From positions 302,024 to 366,023 of the forward strand of contig NZ_WWEN01000001.1 of assembly GCF_009857745.1 (NCBI RefSeq): a stretch of 64,000 nt of DNA, read 5' to 3'. The stretch's first letter is position 1, and every line of letters begins with the position of its first letter. The notes below the pieces were generated by a model that was given only the letters and a program-made list of their open reading frames with translations, ran no database searches and had not been told where the DNA came from. The position numbers were made by a program, and so were the translations under genes. Shown piece by piece: positions 1 to 9,166 of this stretch. The stretch comes from Thalassovita mangrovi (GTDB lineage Bacteria; Pseudomonadota; Alphaproteobacteria; Rhodobacterales; Rhodobacteraceae).

Positions 1-1162
1 TGGTCTTCGGGCACACCGCGCGAGCGCAGGTAGAACAACGCGGTTTCGTCGATCGCGCCGCTGGTCGACCCGTGCGAACAGGCCACGTCGTCGGCGTAAA
101 TCTCCAGCTCCGGCTTGGCCAGGAACTGGCTGTCGTCGTCCAGCAGCAGCGACTGGCTGATCTGGTAGCCGTCGGTTTTCTGCGCGCCTTCCTTGACCAG
201 GATCTTGCCCTGGAACACGCCGGTCGCACCGTTGCGCAGCACCTTCTTGAACACCTGGCGGCTTTCGCAATTCACCGCGTCATGGGTGATGAAGACGGTG
301 TCGTCGTGGTGGAAATCGCCGTCACCCATGCAGGCGCCTGCCACATGCGCCACCGCGTCGTCACCGGTCAGTTCGATCACGCATTCGTTGCGCGTCATCA
401 CCCCGTTGGCGGTCAGCGTGAAGGATTTGAACAGGCTTTCCGCGCCAAGACGGGCAAAGATATGCGTGGCCGCGCGGCGTTCGTGGTCGCGCCCCTGGGT
501 GCGAATGTGGTGGAAGCGCGCCTTGTCGGCGACCTCGACCTCCAGCACCTTGTTGAAGCGTGCTGCGGCGGGGCCGTTTTCCAGCAGGGTCAGCTCGGCG
601 CCCTCTTCCAGCTTCACCACGTGGTGCAGAATGGCGTCCGAGGTTTCCGAACGGTGGAAATAGGTCAGGTTCACCGGCTTCGACACGGTGCCGGTCACCC
701 GGATCAGCACGCCATCGGTGGCGAAGGCGCTGTTCAGCGCCGCCAACGGACGTTCCACCGGGTCCTGCCCGTTGGTTTCCAGCACGCCGTAGAGGTCCTT
801 GGCCCAATGGATATCGGCCGCCACATCGGCAAGGCGCGAAATCTCGATGCCTTCGCCGGTCAGGTCGTCGCTGGCCGCCGCATCGAAGACGCCGTCGACG
901 AACACGATCTGCAGCCGGTCGACTTCGCCGAAAACGCAAGCCTCCTCGGTCTCGAACAGCGCCGCCTTGGTCACCTCGGGGGCGACCAGGGTGTCGGGCC
1001 GGGTGTATTTCCAGTATTCGTCACCCCGCCCGGGCAGACCCATCGCGCGCAGACGCGCCAGCGCGCCCTCGCGCGCCTCGGTCAGCCATGCGGGACCGGC
1101 GGGCAGGCACAATCCTGCAAGCCGCGCCTCGGTCGCGTCCAGCTTGGTTTGCGTCAACGCCA

Positions 1163-1163
<1 letters not shown>
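1..1163 (-). CDS. sufD: SufD, Fe-S cluster scaffold subunit (3' end cut by window)
   Basis: This encodes SufD, which works with SufB and SufC in the cytoplasmic SufBCD complex that builds iron-sulfur clusters. About 387 codons are visible and the C-terminus lies beyond position 1, so roughly the last tenth is missing. The protein has the SufB/SufD beta-helix core, with stretches such as HHVVKLEEGAELTLLE and the late SHGSTSGAIDETALFYLRSR that typify SufD; the His in CSHGST matches the conserved His of the family. Its ATG shares one base with the sufC stop (TAATG), so the two are translationally coupled. It is distal in the suf operon starting at iscR. Identification is firm. Confidence 0.95.
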
Positions 1164-1918
<755 letters not shown>

Positions 1919-1953
1919 CTCGTCTTTCCTTTTCCTGTTCGCGTGGCGGCCGG

Positions 1954-2553
1954 TCAGGGCCGCATCATGAGTTGAACCACCCTGAGCAGCTTGTCGCGCG
2001 GCACAGGGGTTGGTGTGATGTCGAAACGGGCCATCCGGCCGATCATCTCGTCCGGCTTGCCCAGAAAATCCTCGATCACGTGCAACCGTTTGCGGTCGCC
2101 GTAATCGTCGAAGTAAAGCGTCACCGGACGGGTGATCCGGTACGCGGTCGCCAAGGCGCAGCCGACCCGGAACCGGCCATCGACCAGCACCACGTCGGGA
2201 TGGCTGAAGCCCGGCTTGTCCCAAACTGCCAGCGGGTAGCGCGGGAATTGCTTCCATTCGCTGTCATCGACCGGGTGGCCCCATTCCTTGGTCGGGCCGA
2301 TATCGGCATGGACGATATGCACCTCGCCAAGCGGCGGATTGGCGGCGAAGTAATCGCGCATCATCTGCGCCCAGTCCGGATCGCTTTCCACCGACCAGAC
2401 CAACTTGCCCAGCTCGGCGGCCATCACGGTGGACCCGCCGCTGCCATATTCCAGGATGCACTGCGCCCCGGCATAGGCTTTGCTCAGCGCAATCGCCTCT
2501 GCCTCGGGCAGCGTCAGCTCGGGACGGCTGGGGATATCGGGGCGTTTATCCAC
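1954..2553 (-). CDS. Methyltransferase-like protein inside the suf operon
   Basis: This 199-residue protein has a Rossmann-type start: LEYGSGGST at residues 34-42 resembles the SAM-binding glycine loop and VESD at 55-58 resembles the acidic residue closing motif II. A later VVLVDGRFR segment fits the motif of small class I methyltransferases. Its substrate cannot be told. The start is GTG, two bases after the stop of the UPF0145 gene and preceded by GGTGGTGGA. Its position between sufB and sufC suggests co-expression with Fe-S assembly, but a direct role in that pathway is only an inference. It may equally be a passenger that methylates a small molecule. Confidence 0.75.
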   Translation of the reverse strand: MDKRPDIPSRPELTLPEAEAIALSKAYAGAQCILEYGSGGSTVMAAELGKLVWSVESDPDWAQMMRDYFAANPPLGEVHIVHADIGPTKEWGHPVDDSEWKQFPRYPLAVWDKPGFSHPDVVLVDGRFRVGCALATAYRITRPVTLYFDDYGDRKRLHVIEDFLGKPDEMIGRMARFDITPTPVPRDKLLRVVQLMMRP

Positions 2554-2555
2554 GC

Positions 2556-2870
2556 TTATTCCACCACCACGGCTGTGCCAGATGCCGCGACCATCAGCAT
2601 CGACTGCCCCACCACTTCGTAATCCAGATCGACGCCGACGATCGCGTTGGCGCCAAGCGCCGCCGCGCGCTGTTCCATTTCGCGCAGGGCGGTGTCGCGT
2701 CCGTCCTGCAGCTTGCTTTCATAGGCGCCCGAACGACCGCCGATGATATCGGTGATCCCGGCAAACATGTCGCGCACCACGTTAGCGCCCATGATCGCTT
2801 CGCCCACGACGATCCCCTTGTAGGAGGTGATCTTGCGGCCCTCGATGGAATTGGTGGTGGTCACGATCAT
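2556..2870 (-). CDS. UPF0145/YbjQ-family protein
   Basis: This 104-residue protein matches the YbjQ/UPF0145 family of small soluble proteins, sometimes annotated as heavy-metal binding, that assemble as pentamers. The signs are the opening [11 protein letters not shown], the central [24 protein letters not shown] and the closing [15 protein letters not shown]. It has no cysteine, so metal binding would have to use other residues. The start overlaps the stop of the 64-residue gene by four bases and its own stop precedes the next gene by two bases, so it is part of a coupled block in the suf operon. Its role there is unknown. Confidence 0.85.
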   Translation of the reverse strand: MIVTTTNSIEGRKITSYKGIVVGEAIMGANVVRDMFAGITDIIGGRSGAYESKLQDGRDTALREMEQRAAALGANAIVGVDLDYEVVGQSMLMVAASGTAVVVE

Positions 2871-3061
2871 GCCGGGTACTCCTCGGGAAGATGGGGTTGA
2901 GAATACGCGCTGAACACCGCCGGTCCGGTCTTGGCCTTGTCCAAGGCTGCGCGGGCGGCGTCCTTGGGTTCGGAACCCCAGACCTCGGCAATGCGGATCG
3001 GGCGGATGGGGGCAAGCCCCTCCGCCAGATAGCTCAGCAATGTCTTGGCCAGATGCGCCAT
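2867..3061 (-). CDS. Small conserved-looking suf-operon protein, function unknown
   Basis: This 64-residue soluble protein has an ATG preceded by GGGGGA at good spacing and overlaps the next gene by four bases, both of which support translation. The sequence starts [16 protein letters not shown] and carries no recognised domain, cysteine or membrane segment. It lies 30 bases after sufB. I do not recognise the family. Operon position suggests an accessory to Fe-S assembly or simply a small passenger; the base composition matches the neighbours, so recent acquisition is not indicated. Confidence 0.7.
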   Translation of the reverse strand: MAHLAKTLLSYLAEGLAPIRPIRIAEVWGSEPKDAARAALDKAKTGPAVFSAYSQPHLPEEYPA

Positions 3062-3091
3062 GTGTCCCCCGGTGTCCCCAGCGGGCGGGCC

Positions 3092-4639
3092 TTAGCCCAC
3101 CGACCCTTCCAGAGAAATCGCAACCAGCTGCTGCGCTTCCATCGCGAATTCCATCGGCAGCGCCTGCAGCACGTCCTTGCAGAACCCGTTGACGACCAGC
3201 GCCACGGCCTCTTCCTCGTCCATACCGCGCTGGCGGCAGTAGAACAGCTGCTCGTCATCCACTTTCGACGTGGTCGCCTCGTGTTCCACCCGCGAGGAAT
3301 TGTTCTTCACCTCGATATAGGGAACCGTGTGGGCGCCGCATTTATCGCCGATCAGCAGGCTGTCGCACTGGGTGTAGTTGCGCGAACTCTTCGCCTTCGG
3401 GTGCATCGACACCAGCCCGCGATAGGTGTTCTGCGCGCGGCCCGCGCTGATGCCTTTCGACACGATGCGCGACTTGGTGTTCTTGCCCAGGTGCACCATC
3501 TTGGTGCCGGTATCGGCCTGCTGCATGTTGTTGGCGATGGCGATGGAATAGAATTCGCCTTGGCTGTCGTCGCCGCGCAGGATGCAGGACGGGTATTTCC
3601 AGGTCACGGCCGACCCGGTTTCCACCTGGGTCCACATCACCTTGGCCCGGTCGCCACGGCAATCGGCGCGCTTGGTGACGAAGTTGTAGATACCGCCCCG
3701 GCCTTCCTCGTCGCCCGGATACCAGTTCTGCACGGTCGAGTATTTCACCTCGGCGTCTTCCTCGACGATGATCTCCACCACGGCGGCGTGCAGCTGCGCG
3801 GTGTCGCGCTGCGGCGCGGTGCAGCCTTCCAGGTAGGACACGTAGGAGCCCTTGTCGGCGATGATCAGCGTGCGTTCGAACTGTCCGGTGTTTTCCGCGT
3901 TGATGCGGAAATAGGTCGACAGTTCCATCGGGCAGCGAACGCCCGGCGGCACGTAAACGAACGACCCGTCCGAGAAGACGGCGCTGTTCAGCGTGGCATA
4001 GAAATTGTCCGACTGCGGCACGACGCTGCCGAGGTACTTCTTCACCAGCTCGGGATGTTCCTTGATCGCCTCGGAAATCGAGCAGAAGATCACGCCCGCC
4101 TTTTCCAGTTCCGCCTTGAAGGTCGTGCCGACGGAGACGGAATCGAACACCGCGTCCACCGCGACCTTGCGTTCGCCGTCTTGCCCGTCGAACGGGTTGT
4201 CGGCGGCATTCTCGACGCCCGCCAGGATCATCTGTTCCTTCAGCGGGATGCCCAGTTTCTCATAGGTGGCCAGCAGCTTGGGATCGACCTCGTCCAGCGA
4301 CTTGGGCTTTTCCTCCATCGATTTCGGGCGCGCGTAATAATACTGGTCCTGGAAATCGATTTCCGGGTAGTTGACCATCGCCCATTTGGGCTCTTCCATC
4401 TGCTGCCAGCGGGCAAAGGCCTGCAGCCGCCATTCGGTCATCCATTCCGGTTCGCCGTTCTTGTCCGAAATCAGCTTCACGATATCGGGGTTCACGCCCT
4501 TGGGCGCGTATTCCATCTCGATCTCGGTTTCCCAGCCGTATTTGTATTTGCCGCCGACCTCGCGAACGGCATCGACCGTTTCCTGATCGACGCCTTCCTT
4601 CACCTTGTCTGCCCCGGTGGGGTTTTCCACAACAGTCAT
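3092..4639 (-). CDS. sufB: SufB, Fe-S cluster scaffold subunit
   Basis: SufB is the core scaffold on which the Suf system assembles iron-sulfur clusters, in complex with SufC and SufD. The roughly 515-residue product has the full family pattern: the N-terminal [11 protein letters not shown], the region [15 protein letters not shown], the beta-helix core and the C-terminal [20 protein letters not shown], which contains the conserved Cys and nearby Glu implicated in cluster assembly. Two adjacent ATGs (4642 and 4639) are possible; 4639 is preferred because GGAG then sits six bases upstream. It begins 25 bases after the desulfurase gene, consistent with one transcript. Confidence 0.96.
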   Translation of the reverse strand: MTVVENPTGADKVKEGVDQETVDAVREVGGKYKYGWETEIEMEYAPKGVNPDIVKLISDKNGEPEWMTEWRLQAFARWQQMEEPKWAMVNYPEIDFQDQYYYARPKSMEEKPKSLDEVDPKLLATYEKLGIPLKEQMILAGVENAADNPFDGQDGERKVAVDAVFDSVSVGTTFKAELEKAGVIFCSISEAIKEHPELVKKYLGSVVPQSDNFYATLNSAVFSDGSFVYVPPGVRCPMELSTYFRINAENTGQFERTLIIADKGSYVSYLEGCTAPQRDTAQLHAAVVEIIVEEDAEVKYSTVQNWYPGDEEGRGGIYNFVTKRADCRGDRAKVMWTQVETGSAVTWKYPSCILRGDDSQGEFYSIAIANNMQQADTGTKMVHLGKNTKSRIVSKGISAGRAQNTYRGLVSMHPKAKSSRNYTQCDSLLIGDKCGAHTVPYIEVKNNSSRVEHEATTSKVDDEQLFYCRQRGMDEEEAVALVVNGFCKDVLQALPMEFAMEAQQLVAISLEGSVG

Positions 4640-4664
4640 CATCTTCTCCAATTCGCGTCTCGGT

Positions 4665-5708
4665 TCACGCCGCGCGGGCGTGGAATTTCTTCTGCTTCGC
4701 CAGCCAGGTGTCGGCAAAGCGCATCACGTCGTCCTCTGTCGTTTCCAGCCCCAGCGATACCCGGATCGCGCTGGCGGCCACGTCTTCGCCATATCCCATG
4801 GCGGTCAATACCTTGCTGGCGCGCACCTTGCCCGACGAACAGGCCGATCCGGCGCTGATCGCGAACCCGGCCAGGTCCATCTGCATCACCTGCGTTTCGC
4901 CCTTCCAGCCCGGCGTGGCGAAACAGCTGGTGTTGGGAAGACGTTTCGAACCGCGCCCGATGAACACCGTCTCCGGCGCTTCCGCCGAAATCGCCGCTTC
5001 CATCTTGTCGCGCAGCTCCGCCACCCGCGCCCATTTGCCATCCGACAGATCGCGCGCCGCCGCTTCCGCCGCCGCGCCAAACCCTGCGATGCCGATCACG
5101 TTCTCGGTGCCCGCGCGCCGGCCCATTTCCTGCCCGCCGCCTTTCAGCTGCGCCGCCACATCGGTGCCGCGCCGGATCACCAGGGCGCCGACGCCCTTCG
5201 GCCCGCCCAGCTTATGCGCCGAAATCAGCGCCGCCGTGGCCCCCGACCAGTTGAAGGCCAGCGGCAGCTTGCCGAAACCCTGCGTCATGTCGCTGAGCGC
5301 CAAACCCTCGGGCAGATCCTGCAACACGCCGGTTTCCGAATTGGCCAGCTGCAATACCGCACTCCCCGGATCGGCGACCGTCACCCGCCCCGCCGCATCC
5401 ACCGGCAGGTCCGGTTTAACCCAGGACGCAACTGCATCATGTTCGACCCAGGCGCCATGAAAGCCGCGCCCGGCGCAGAACAACGCCGCCGCCTCGGTCG
5501 CGGAGGAGGTAAAGACCACATCGGCCCCCTCGGCCCCCAATGCCGCAGCCACCTGGCCGCGTGCCTTCTCAACCACCGCCTTCGCCGCGCGCCCCTCGGC
5601 ATGGACCGAGGACGGATTGCCGAACACGTCCATCGCCGCGATCATCGCCTCGCGCGCCTCGGCCCGCAGCGGCGTGGTGGCGTTATGATCCAGGTAAACC
5701 CGCCCCAT
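4665..5708 (-). CDS. iscS: Cysteine desulfurase (IscS/NifS type) of the suf operon
   Basis: This PLP enzyme takes sulfur from L-cysteine and passes it to the SufBCD scaffold. In the 347-residue product [11 protein letters not shown] opens the protein, EHDAV at 89-93 carries the substrate-site His, Lys166 in [10 protein letters not shown] is the PLP Schiff-base lysine, [14 protein letters not shown] is typical, and Cys290 in [10 protein letters not shown] is the persulfide cysteine. The short cysteine loop points to the IscS/NifS group rather than SufS, although the neighbours are suf genes. It starts at 5708; a longer in-frame extension would run back through the hairpin repeat at 5718-5783 and is rejected. 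It is somewhat shorter than E. coli IscS. Confidence 0.92.
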   Translation of the reverse strand: MGRVYLDHNATTPLRAEAREAMIAAMDVFGNPSSVHAEGRAAKAVVEKARGQVAAALGAEGADVVFTSSATEAAALFCAGRGFHGAWVEHDAVASWVKPDLPVDAAGRVTVADPGSAVLQLANSETGVLQDLPEGLALSDMTQGFGKLPLAFNWSGATAALISAHKLGGPKGVGALVIRRGTDVAAQLKGGGQEMGRRAGTENVIGIAGFGAAAEAAARDLSDGKWARVAELRDKMEAAISAEAPETVFIGRGSKRLPNTSCFATPGWKGETQVMQMDLAGFAISAGSACSSGKVRASKVLTAMGYGEDVAASAIRVSLGLETTEDDVMRFADTWLAKQKKFHARAA

Positions 5709-5717
5709 CACGCCCCC

Positions 5718-5783
5718 GGTTTCATCTTGGCGAAAATACCTCGGGGGTGAATTGGCCAAAGGCCAAGAGGGGGCAGCGCCCCC
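5718..5783 (-). repeat. Dispersed double-hairpin repeat, copy C (between iscR and iscS)
   Basis: Read on the minus strand this holds the palindrome GGGGGCGCTGCCCCC (5769-5783), a second stem TTGGCC-TTT-GGCCAA (5752-5766), then a C-run and the tail GAGGTATTTTCGCCAAGATG. Copies with the same architecture lie at 8493-8553 and 51292-51352. This one sits inside the suf operon, so it may act as a partial terminator or mRNA processing site between the regulator and the structural genes; that function is inferred. Confidence 0.75.
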
Positions 5784-5823
5784 TTCCCCCGCCGCGCGCG
5801 CAAAGCGATATGAGCGCGAACTC

Positions 5824-6285
5824 TCATTCCTCGTCCACCACGTCGAACAGGTTCGGCACCGCCGGACAGGGGGCCAGTTCATTGCCCACCACGTCGGACA
5901 GCCGCGCCTGGTGCAGGAAGACATAGACATGCGCCGACAGGCTCTGCCACAGCCGGTTGGTCACCGACTGCGCCTTCGACCCCGACGCGGCGCCGCTGGC
6001 GCCCGCGCCCTTGTGCATCGCGTCCACGGTTTCATCGACCGCCGACAGCACCTCGACCACGCGAATTTCGCTGGGCGGCCGCGCCAGCCGGTAACCGCCG
6101 CCCGGGCCGCGCACCGATTCGACCAGCCCGGCCCGGCGCAGCTTGACGAAAAGCTGTTCCAGATAGGGCAGCGATATGTCCTGGCGCTTGGAAATCTCGC
6201 CCAGAGTGACCAGCGCGCCTTCGTCCTGCAAGGCGATATCGGCCAGGGCGACCATGGCATAACGACCCTTGGTACTGAGTTTCAA
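5824..6285 (-). CDS. iscR: Rrf2-family regulator, IscR-like, heading the suf operon
   Basis: This 153-residue Rrf2 regulator matches IscR: the N-terminal winged helix begins MKLSTKGRYAMVAL, includes ISLPYLEQLFVKLRRAGLV and the wing RGPGGGYRLARP, and the C-terminus holds the dimer helix. Its start is TTG at 6285, chosen because AGGAAG lies six bases upstream and no ATG fits the conserved start. Unlike E. coli IscR it lacks the three cluster cysteines near residues 92-104 (here HKGAGASGAASGSK) and has only Cys140. Rhodobacter IscR has been described as an atypical Fe-S binding regulator, which would fit. It most likely autoregulates the operon from the promoter at 6376-6404. Confidence 0.92.
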   Translation of the reverse strand: MKLSTKGRYAMVALADIALQDEGALVTLGEISKRQDISLPYLEQLFVKLRRAGLVESVRGPGGGYRLARPPSEIRVVEVLSAVDETVDAMHKGAGASGAASGSKAQSVTNRLWQSLSAHVYVFLHQARLSDVVGNELAPCPAVPNLFDVVDEE

Positions 6286-6366
6286 CGCTGTCTTCCTTTG
6301 CGAACGATTGACGATCAGGCCAGCAAGGCTTATCTCGCTAGAACCCGCCCGGCTTACCACCGGCAA

Positions 6367-6383
6367 TTTAGAACAATTCTAAG
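6367..6383. promoter_or_regulatory. Irr/ICE-like palindrome upstream of iscR
   Basis: The 17-base TTTAGAACAATTCTAAG consists of TTAGAA and TTCTAA arms around CAA and differs at one end position from the ICE consensus known for the haem-responsive regulator Irr in alphaproteobacteria (TTTAGAA-N3-TTCTAAA). It overlaps the -10 hexamer of the suf promoter, a natural place for repression. The site also lies 61 bases upstream of the divergent hydrolase gene. Confidence 0.75.
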
Positions 6384-6404
6384 GTGCTTGAGCGAATTCG
6401 TCAA
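6376..6404 (-). promoter_or_regulatory. Sigma70-like promoter of the iscR-suf operon
   Basis: On the minus strand TTGACG (6399-6404) and TAGAAT (6376-6381) are separated by exactly 17 bases, close to the sigma70 consensus. Transcription would start near 6369, giving a leader of about 85 bases before the TTG start of iscR. The -10 lies within the Irr-like palindrome. Confidence 0.7.
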
Positions 6405-6443
6405 GAATAACCGCCCACCTAGTATGCAGGAGACAGGCACGCA

Positions 6444-7100
6444 ATGCCCGAGGTCATTTTTCCCGGTCCCGAAGGCCGCCTTGAAGGCCGCTATCACCCG
6501 CAAAAAGACCGCGACGCGCCGATTGCCATCGTCCTGCACCCGCATCCGCAATTCGGTGGCACGATGAACAACAAGGTCGTCTATAACCTGCATTACGCCT
6601 TCTACAACATGGGCTTCACCGTGCTGCGGTTCAACTTCCGCGGCGTCGGGCGCAGCCAGGGCGAATACGATCAGGGCATTGGCGAGCTGTCCGATGCGGC
6701 CTCGGCGCTCGATTACCTGCAGTCGATGAATTCCAATTCCAAGCATTGCTGGGTCGCGGGCTTCAGCTTCGGCGCCTGGATCGGCATGCAGCTCTTGATG
6801 CGGCGGCCGGAAATCACCGGCTTCATCTCGGTGGCGCCGCCGGCCAACATGTACGATTTTTCGTTCCTCGCCCCCTGCCCCAGCTCGGGCCTGATCATCA
6901 ACGGCACCGCCGACCGCGTGGCGCCGCCCGCCGATACCGAGGCGCTGGTGAACAAGCTGCACGAACAAAAGGGCATCACCATCACCCACAAACAGATCGA
7001 AGGCGCGGGCCATTTCTTCGAAAAGCCCGAACACATGGACGAAATGATCGGCACGGTCACCGACTATGTGAAACGCCGGCTGACCGAAAACAGCCGCTGA
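6444..7100 (+). CDS. Alpha/beta hydrolase (YdeN/dienelactone-hydrolase-like)
   Basis: This 218-residue cytoplasmic alpha/beta hydrolase has the oxyanion-region motif HPHPQFGGTMNN, the FNFRGVGRSQG turn, the nucleophile elbow GFSFGAW (Ser as nucleophile), an NGTADRVAPP loop supplying the acid and the catalytic His in EGAGHFF. This arrangement is typical of the family often annotated as alpha/beta hydrolase of unknown substrate in proteobacteria. It is divergent from iscR and is followed four bases later by a small ORF and then the tandem-HD gene, suggesting a three-gene operon. The substrate is unknown. Confidence 0.85.
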   Translation: MPEVIFPGPEGRLEGRYHPQKDRDAPIAIVLHPHPQFGGTMNNKVVYNLHYAFYNMGFTVLRFNFRGVGRSQGEYDQGIGELSDAASALDYLQSMNSNSKHCWVAGFSFGAWIGMQLLMRRPEITGFISVAPPANMYDFSFLAPCPSSGLIINGTADRVAPPADTEALVNKLHEQKGITITHKQIEGAGHFFEKPEHMDEMIGTVTDYVKRRLTENSR

Positions 7101-7104
7101 CACC

Positions 7105-7344
7105 ATGAGCGTTGCCGAGGATCTCGCCGATGCGCTGGCCCGCGACACGATCGAGGCCGCCGAGGCGCTGAACGACGACCTGCTGATCGATCAAGTCGCC
7201 AAGCAGCTCGGTGCCTCGTCGCAGACCACGCAAGAGGCGTTCATGACCGCCGTCCGGGTGCGGCTGGCGGAAAAGCGTGCGCGCAAGTTCCTTGAAGGCC
7301 GCCTGAAGGGCGCGCTGGCCGCCTCGAAAGGGGCGACGGAGTGA
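7105..7344 (+). CDS. Small soluble protein, function unknown
   Basis: This 79-residue, mostly helical protein is rich in Ala, Glu, Asp and Leu and has no cysteine, signal peptide or membrane segment. Its ATG lies four bases after the hydrolase stop and its stop overlaps the GTG start of the HD gene (GTGA), so translation is very likely coupled to both. The C-terminal part (VRVRLAEKRARKFLEGRLKG) is basic. I do not recognise the family; operon context makes it a plausible partner of the HD protein. Confidence 0.65.
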   Translation: MSVAEDLADALARDTIEAAEALNDDLLIDQVAKQLGASSQTTQEAFMTAVRVRLAEKRARKFLEGRLKGALAASKGATE

Positions 7345-8492
7345 GCCCCCGGCTCGACGCGCAGCTTGCCTTCCTGACCGAGGCCTGCCGCCTGAAACAG
7401 GTGGACCGGCAGAACATCCTGCAGGACCTGTCGCGGCCCGAAAATTCCGCCGAACACAGCTGGCACGTGGCGCTTTACGCGCTGCTGATGGATCATCCGC
7501 AATTCGGCGACTTCGATCGCGACCGCGCCATCGCGATGATCCTGCTGCACGACCTGGTCGAAATCGACGCGGGCGACCACCCGATCCACCTCGATCACGA
7601 TCCCGAACAGGTGGAAGCGGCCGAACGCGCCGCCGCCGACCGACTGTTCGCGATCCTGCCGCCCGATCAGGCCACGCCGCTGCGCGCGCTGTGGGACGAA
7701 TTCGAGGCGGGCGACAGCCTTGAGGCGCGTTTCGCCAAGCAGATGGACCATGTGCAGCCGATCCTGCAAGCGGTATCGCCCGAGGTTCCGCGCGACGATC
7801 AGGTCGCGGTGGTGCGCGGCAACCTGTCGGAGGGCCGCTCGCGGCATCTGCACCGGGACTGGCCCGAGATGCACGCGCAGGTGACGGCGCGGATGGCGAA
7901 CGCCGATCCGGGCGCGTCCGGCCTGACGGCCGGCCTCGCCTTCCTGAACGAGGCCGACGCGCTGAAAGCGGTCTATCGCGCCACCCGCATCGCCGGCGGA
8001 TCGCGGCGCGAAAACAGCGCCGAACACAGCTGGCACCTGGCGCTTTACGCGCTGGTGCTGGCCGAACATGCCGATGAAGGCGTCGATATCGCCCGGGTCA
8101 TCCGCATGCTGCTGATCCACGACCTGGTGGAAATCGACGCGGGCGACGCGCCGATTTTCGGGTCCTACGACGCGGCGGCGAAAGAGGCCGAGGAACTGGA
8201 AGCGGCGCGGCGCATCTTCGGGCTGCTGCCGGGGCCGCTGGCCGAGGAATTGCTGGCCCTGTGGCTGGAATTCGAGGGCAACGAGACGCCGGATGCGCGT
8301 TTCGCCAAGGCGCTGGACCGGTTCCAGCCACCGAACCAGAACCTGGCCTCGGGCGGCGGATCGTGGATCGAATATAACGTCGATTACGACACGATCGCGG
8401 CGCGGGTCGGGGCGAAGGTCGCTCATGGCGCGCCGGTTCTGTGGGACTGGATCGCGCCAAAGATCCGGGATTTCCTGGATCAAAGGGCGTAA
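7341..8492 (+). CDS. Tandem HD-domain phosphohydrolase (internal duplication)
   Basis: This 383-residue protein is two complete HD domains in a row. Copy one (about 5-190) has NSAEHSWH with His39, the HD pair His70-Asp71 in HDLVEIDAGD, and the distal Asp136. Copy two (about 195-383) repeats every element: His229, His260-Asp261 and Asp326. The sequence resembles YfbR/HDDC2-type HD hydrolases that act as metal-dependent 5'-nucleotidases, which are normally single-domain proteins of about 190 residues. Both active sites look intact. The start is GTG at 7341, overlapping the previous stop. Nucleotide phosphatase activity is inferred from the family. Confidence 0.88.
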   Translation: MSPRLDAQLAFLTEACRLKQVDRQNILQDLSRPENSAEHSWHVALYALLMDHPQFGDFDRDRAIAMILLHDLVEIDAGDHPIHLDHDPEQVEAAERAAADRLFAILPPDQATPLRALWDEFEAGDSLEARFAKQMDHVQPILQAVSPEVPRDDQVAVVRGNLSEGRSRHLHRDWPEMHAQVTARMANADPGASGLTAGLAFLNEADALKAVYRATRIAGGSRRENSAEHSWHLALYALVLAEHADEGVDIARVIRMLLIHDLVEIDAGDAPIFGSYDAAAKEAEELEAARRIFGLLPGPLAEELLALWLEFEGNETPDARFAKALDRFQPPNQNLASGGGSWIEYNVDYDTIAARVGAKVAHGAPVLWDWIAPKIRDFLDQRA

Positions 8493-8553
8493 GGGGGCGC
8501 TGCCCCCGCCGTGGCAAGCCACGACTCCCCCGGGATATTTTTGAACAGAAGAA
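8493..8553 (+). repeat. Dispersed double-hairpin repeat, copy A
   Basis: GGGGGCGCTGCCCCC (8493-8507) is followed by the stem CGTGG-CAAG-CCACG (8510-8523), then CTCCCCC and GGGATATTTTTGAACAGAAG. It begins right at the stop of the tandem-HD gene and lies between convergent genes, so it may act as a terminator. The tail is identical to that of the copy at 51292-51352. Confidence 0.8.
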
Positions 8554-8572
8554 GGGCTGGACGGATCCGCGC

Positions 8573-9166
8573 TCAGCGCAGGATCGGCACGTGCGGGGCC
8601 GCAGTGGCGGGCAAGGTGCCGTCGAGGCGCGGGTCGGGGGCGATTTCGAGTTCCCGGCTGACCGGCGTGAAACCGGAACGGCGGTAGAAATCAAGCGCCG
8701 CCGGGTGATCGAGCGTGCAGGTATGCACGTGGAACCGGGCGATCGGTTCGGCCCAGGCAAGCTCGATCGCGCGGTTCATCATCCAGCGCCCGGCGCCGCC
8801 GCCGATGGCGCCCGGGGTGAGGCCGAAGAAGGCCAGCTCGCAGTCGTTTTCCTGGCGGAAGTCGAGCTCCAGCAGACCTGCCTCTTCGCCATCCTTTTCA
8901 AGCACATAGACGTGGTTTTTCGGGTCGTTCAGGATCGCCTGAAGCTCCGCTTCCGGCATGGTCAGCCGTGAAAACCACAGCCAGTCCTCGCCGACCCTTT
9001 GGTAGAGCGCGCGGTACCAGTCGGGATCGGGCGCGTCGACGCGGCGCAGGGACAGGCCCGCGTCGTGTTCAGGGCGCGGATCGGGGCGCACCGTCATTTC
9101 CAGATGGGTGACCACGGCGGCCAGATGGCCGGCGGGGATGTCGTGAAAGCCCGGCTGCATGCTCAT
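8573..9166 (-). CDS. GNAT-family N-acetyltransferase
   Basis: This 197-residue protein has the GNAT fold. Motif A is recognisable around ELAFFGLTPGAIGGGAGRWMMNRAI, where the glycine-rich loop binds the acetyl-CoA pyrophosphate, and the later HPAALDFYRRSGF is the usual motif B ending. The N-terminal 60 residues are an extension before the fold. The start overlaps the mfd stop by four bases (ATGA), so it is co-translated with mfd. The acceptor substrate cannot be inferred. It belongs to the minus-strand group membrane protein - mfd - GNAT. Confidence 0.85.
   Translation of the reverse strand: MSMQPGFHDIPAGHLAAVVTHLEMTVRPDPRPEHDAGLSLRRVDAPDPDWYRALYQRVGEDWLWFSRLTMPEAELQAILNDPKNHVYVLEKDGEEAGLLELDFRQENDCELAFFGLTPGAIGGGAGRWMMNRAIELAWAEPIARFHVHTCTLDHPAALDFYRRSGFTPVSRELEIAPDPRLDGTLPATAAPHVPILR

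Noticed and set aside
2891-4858. A 655-codon open frame on the plus strand opposite sufB
   Set aside because: Antisense shadow of sufB; composition is typical of a reversed GC-rich coding frame.
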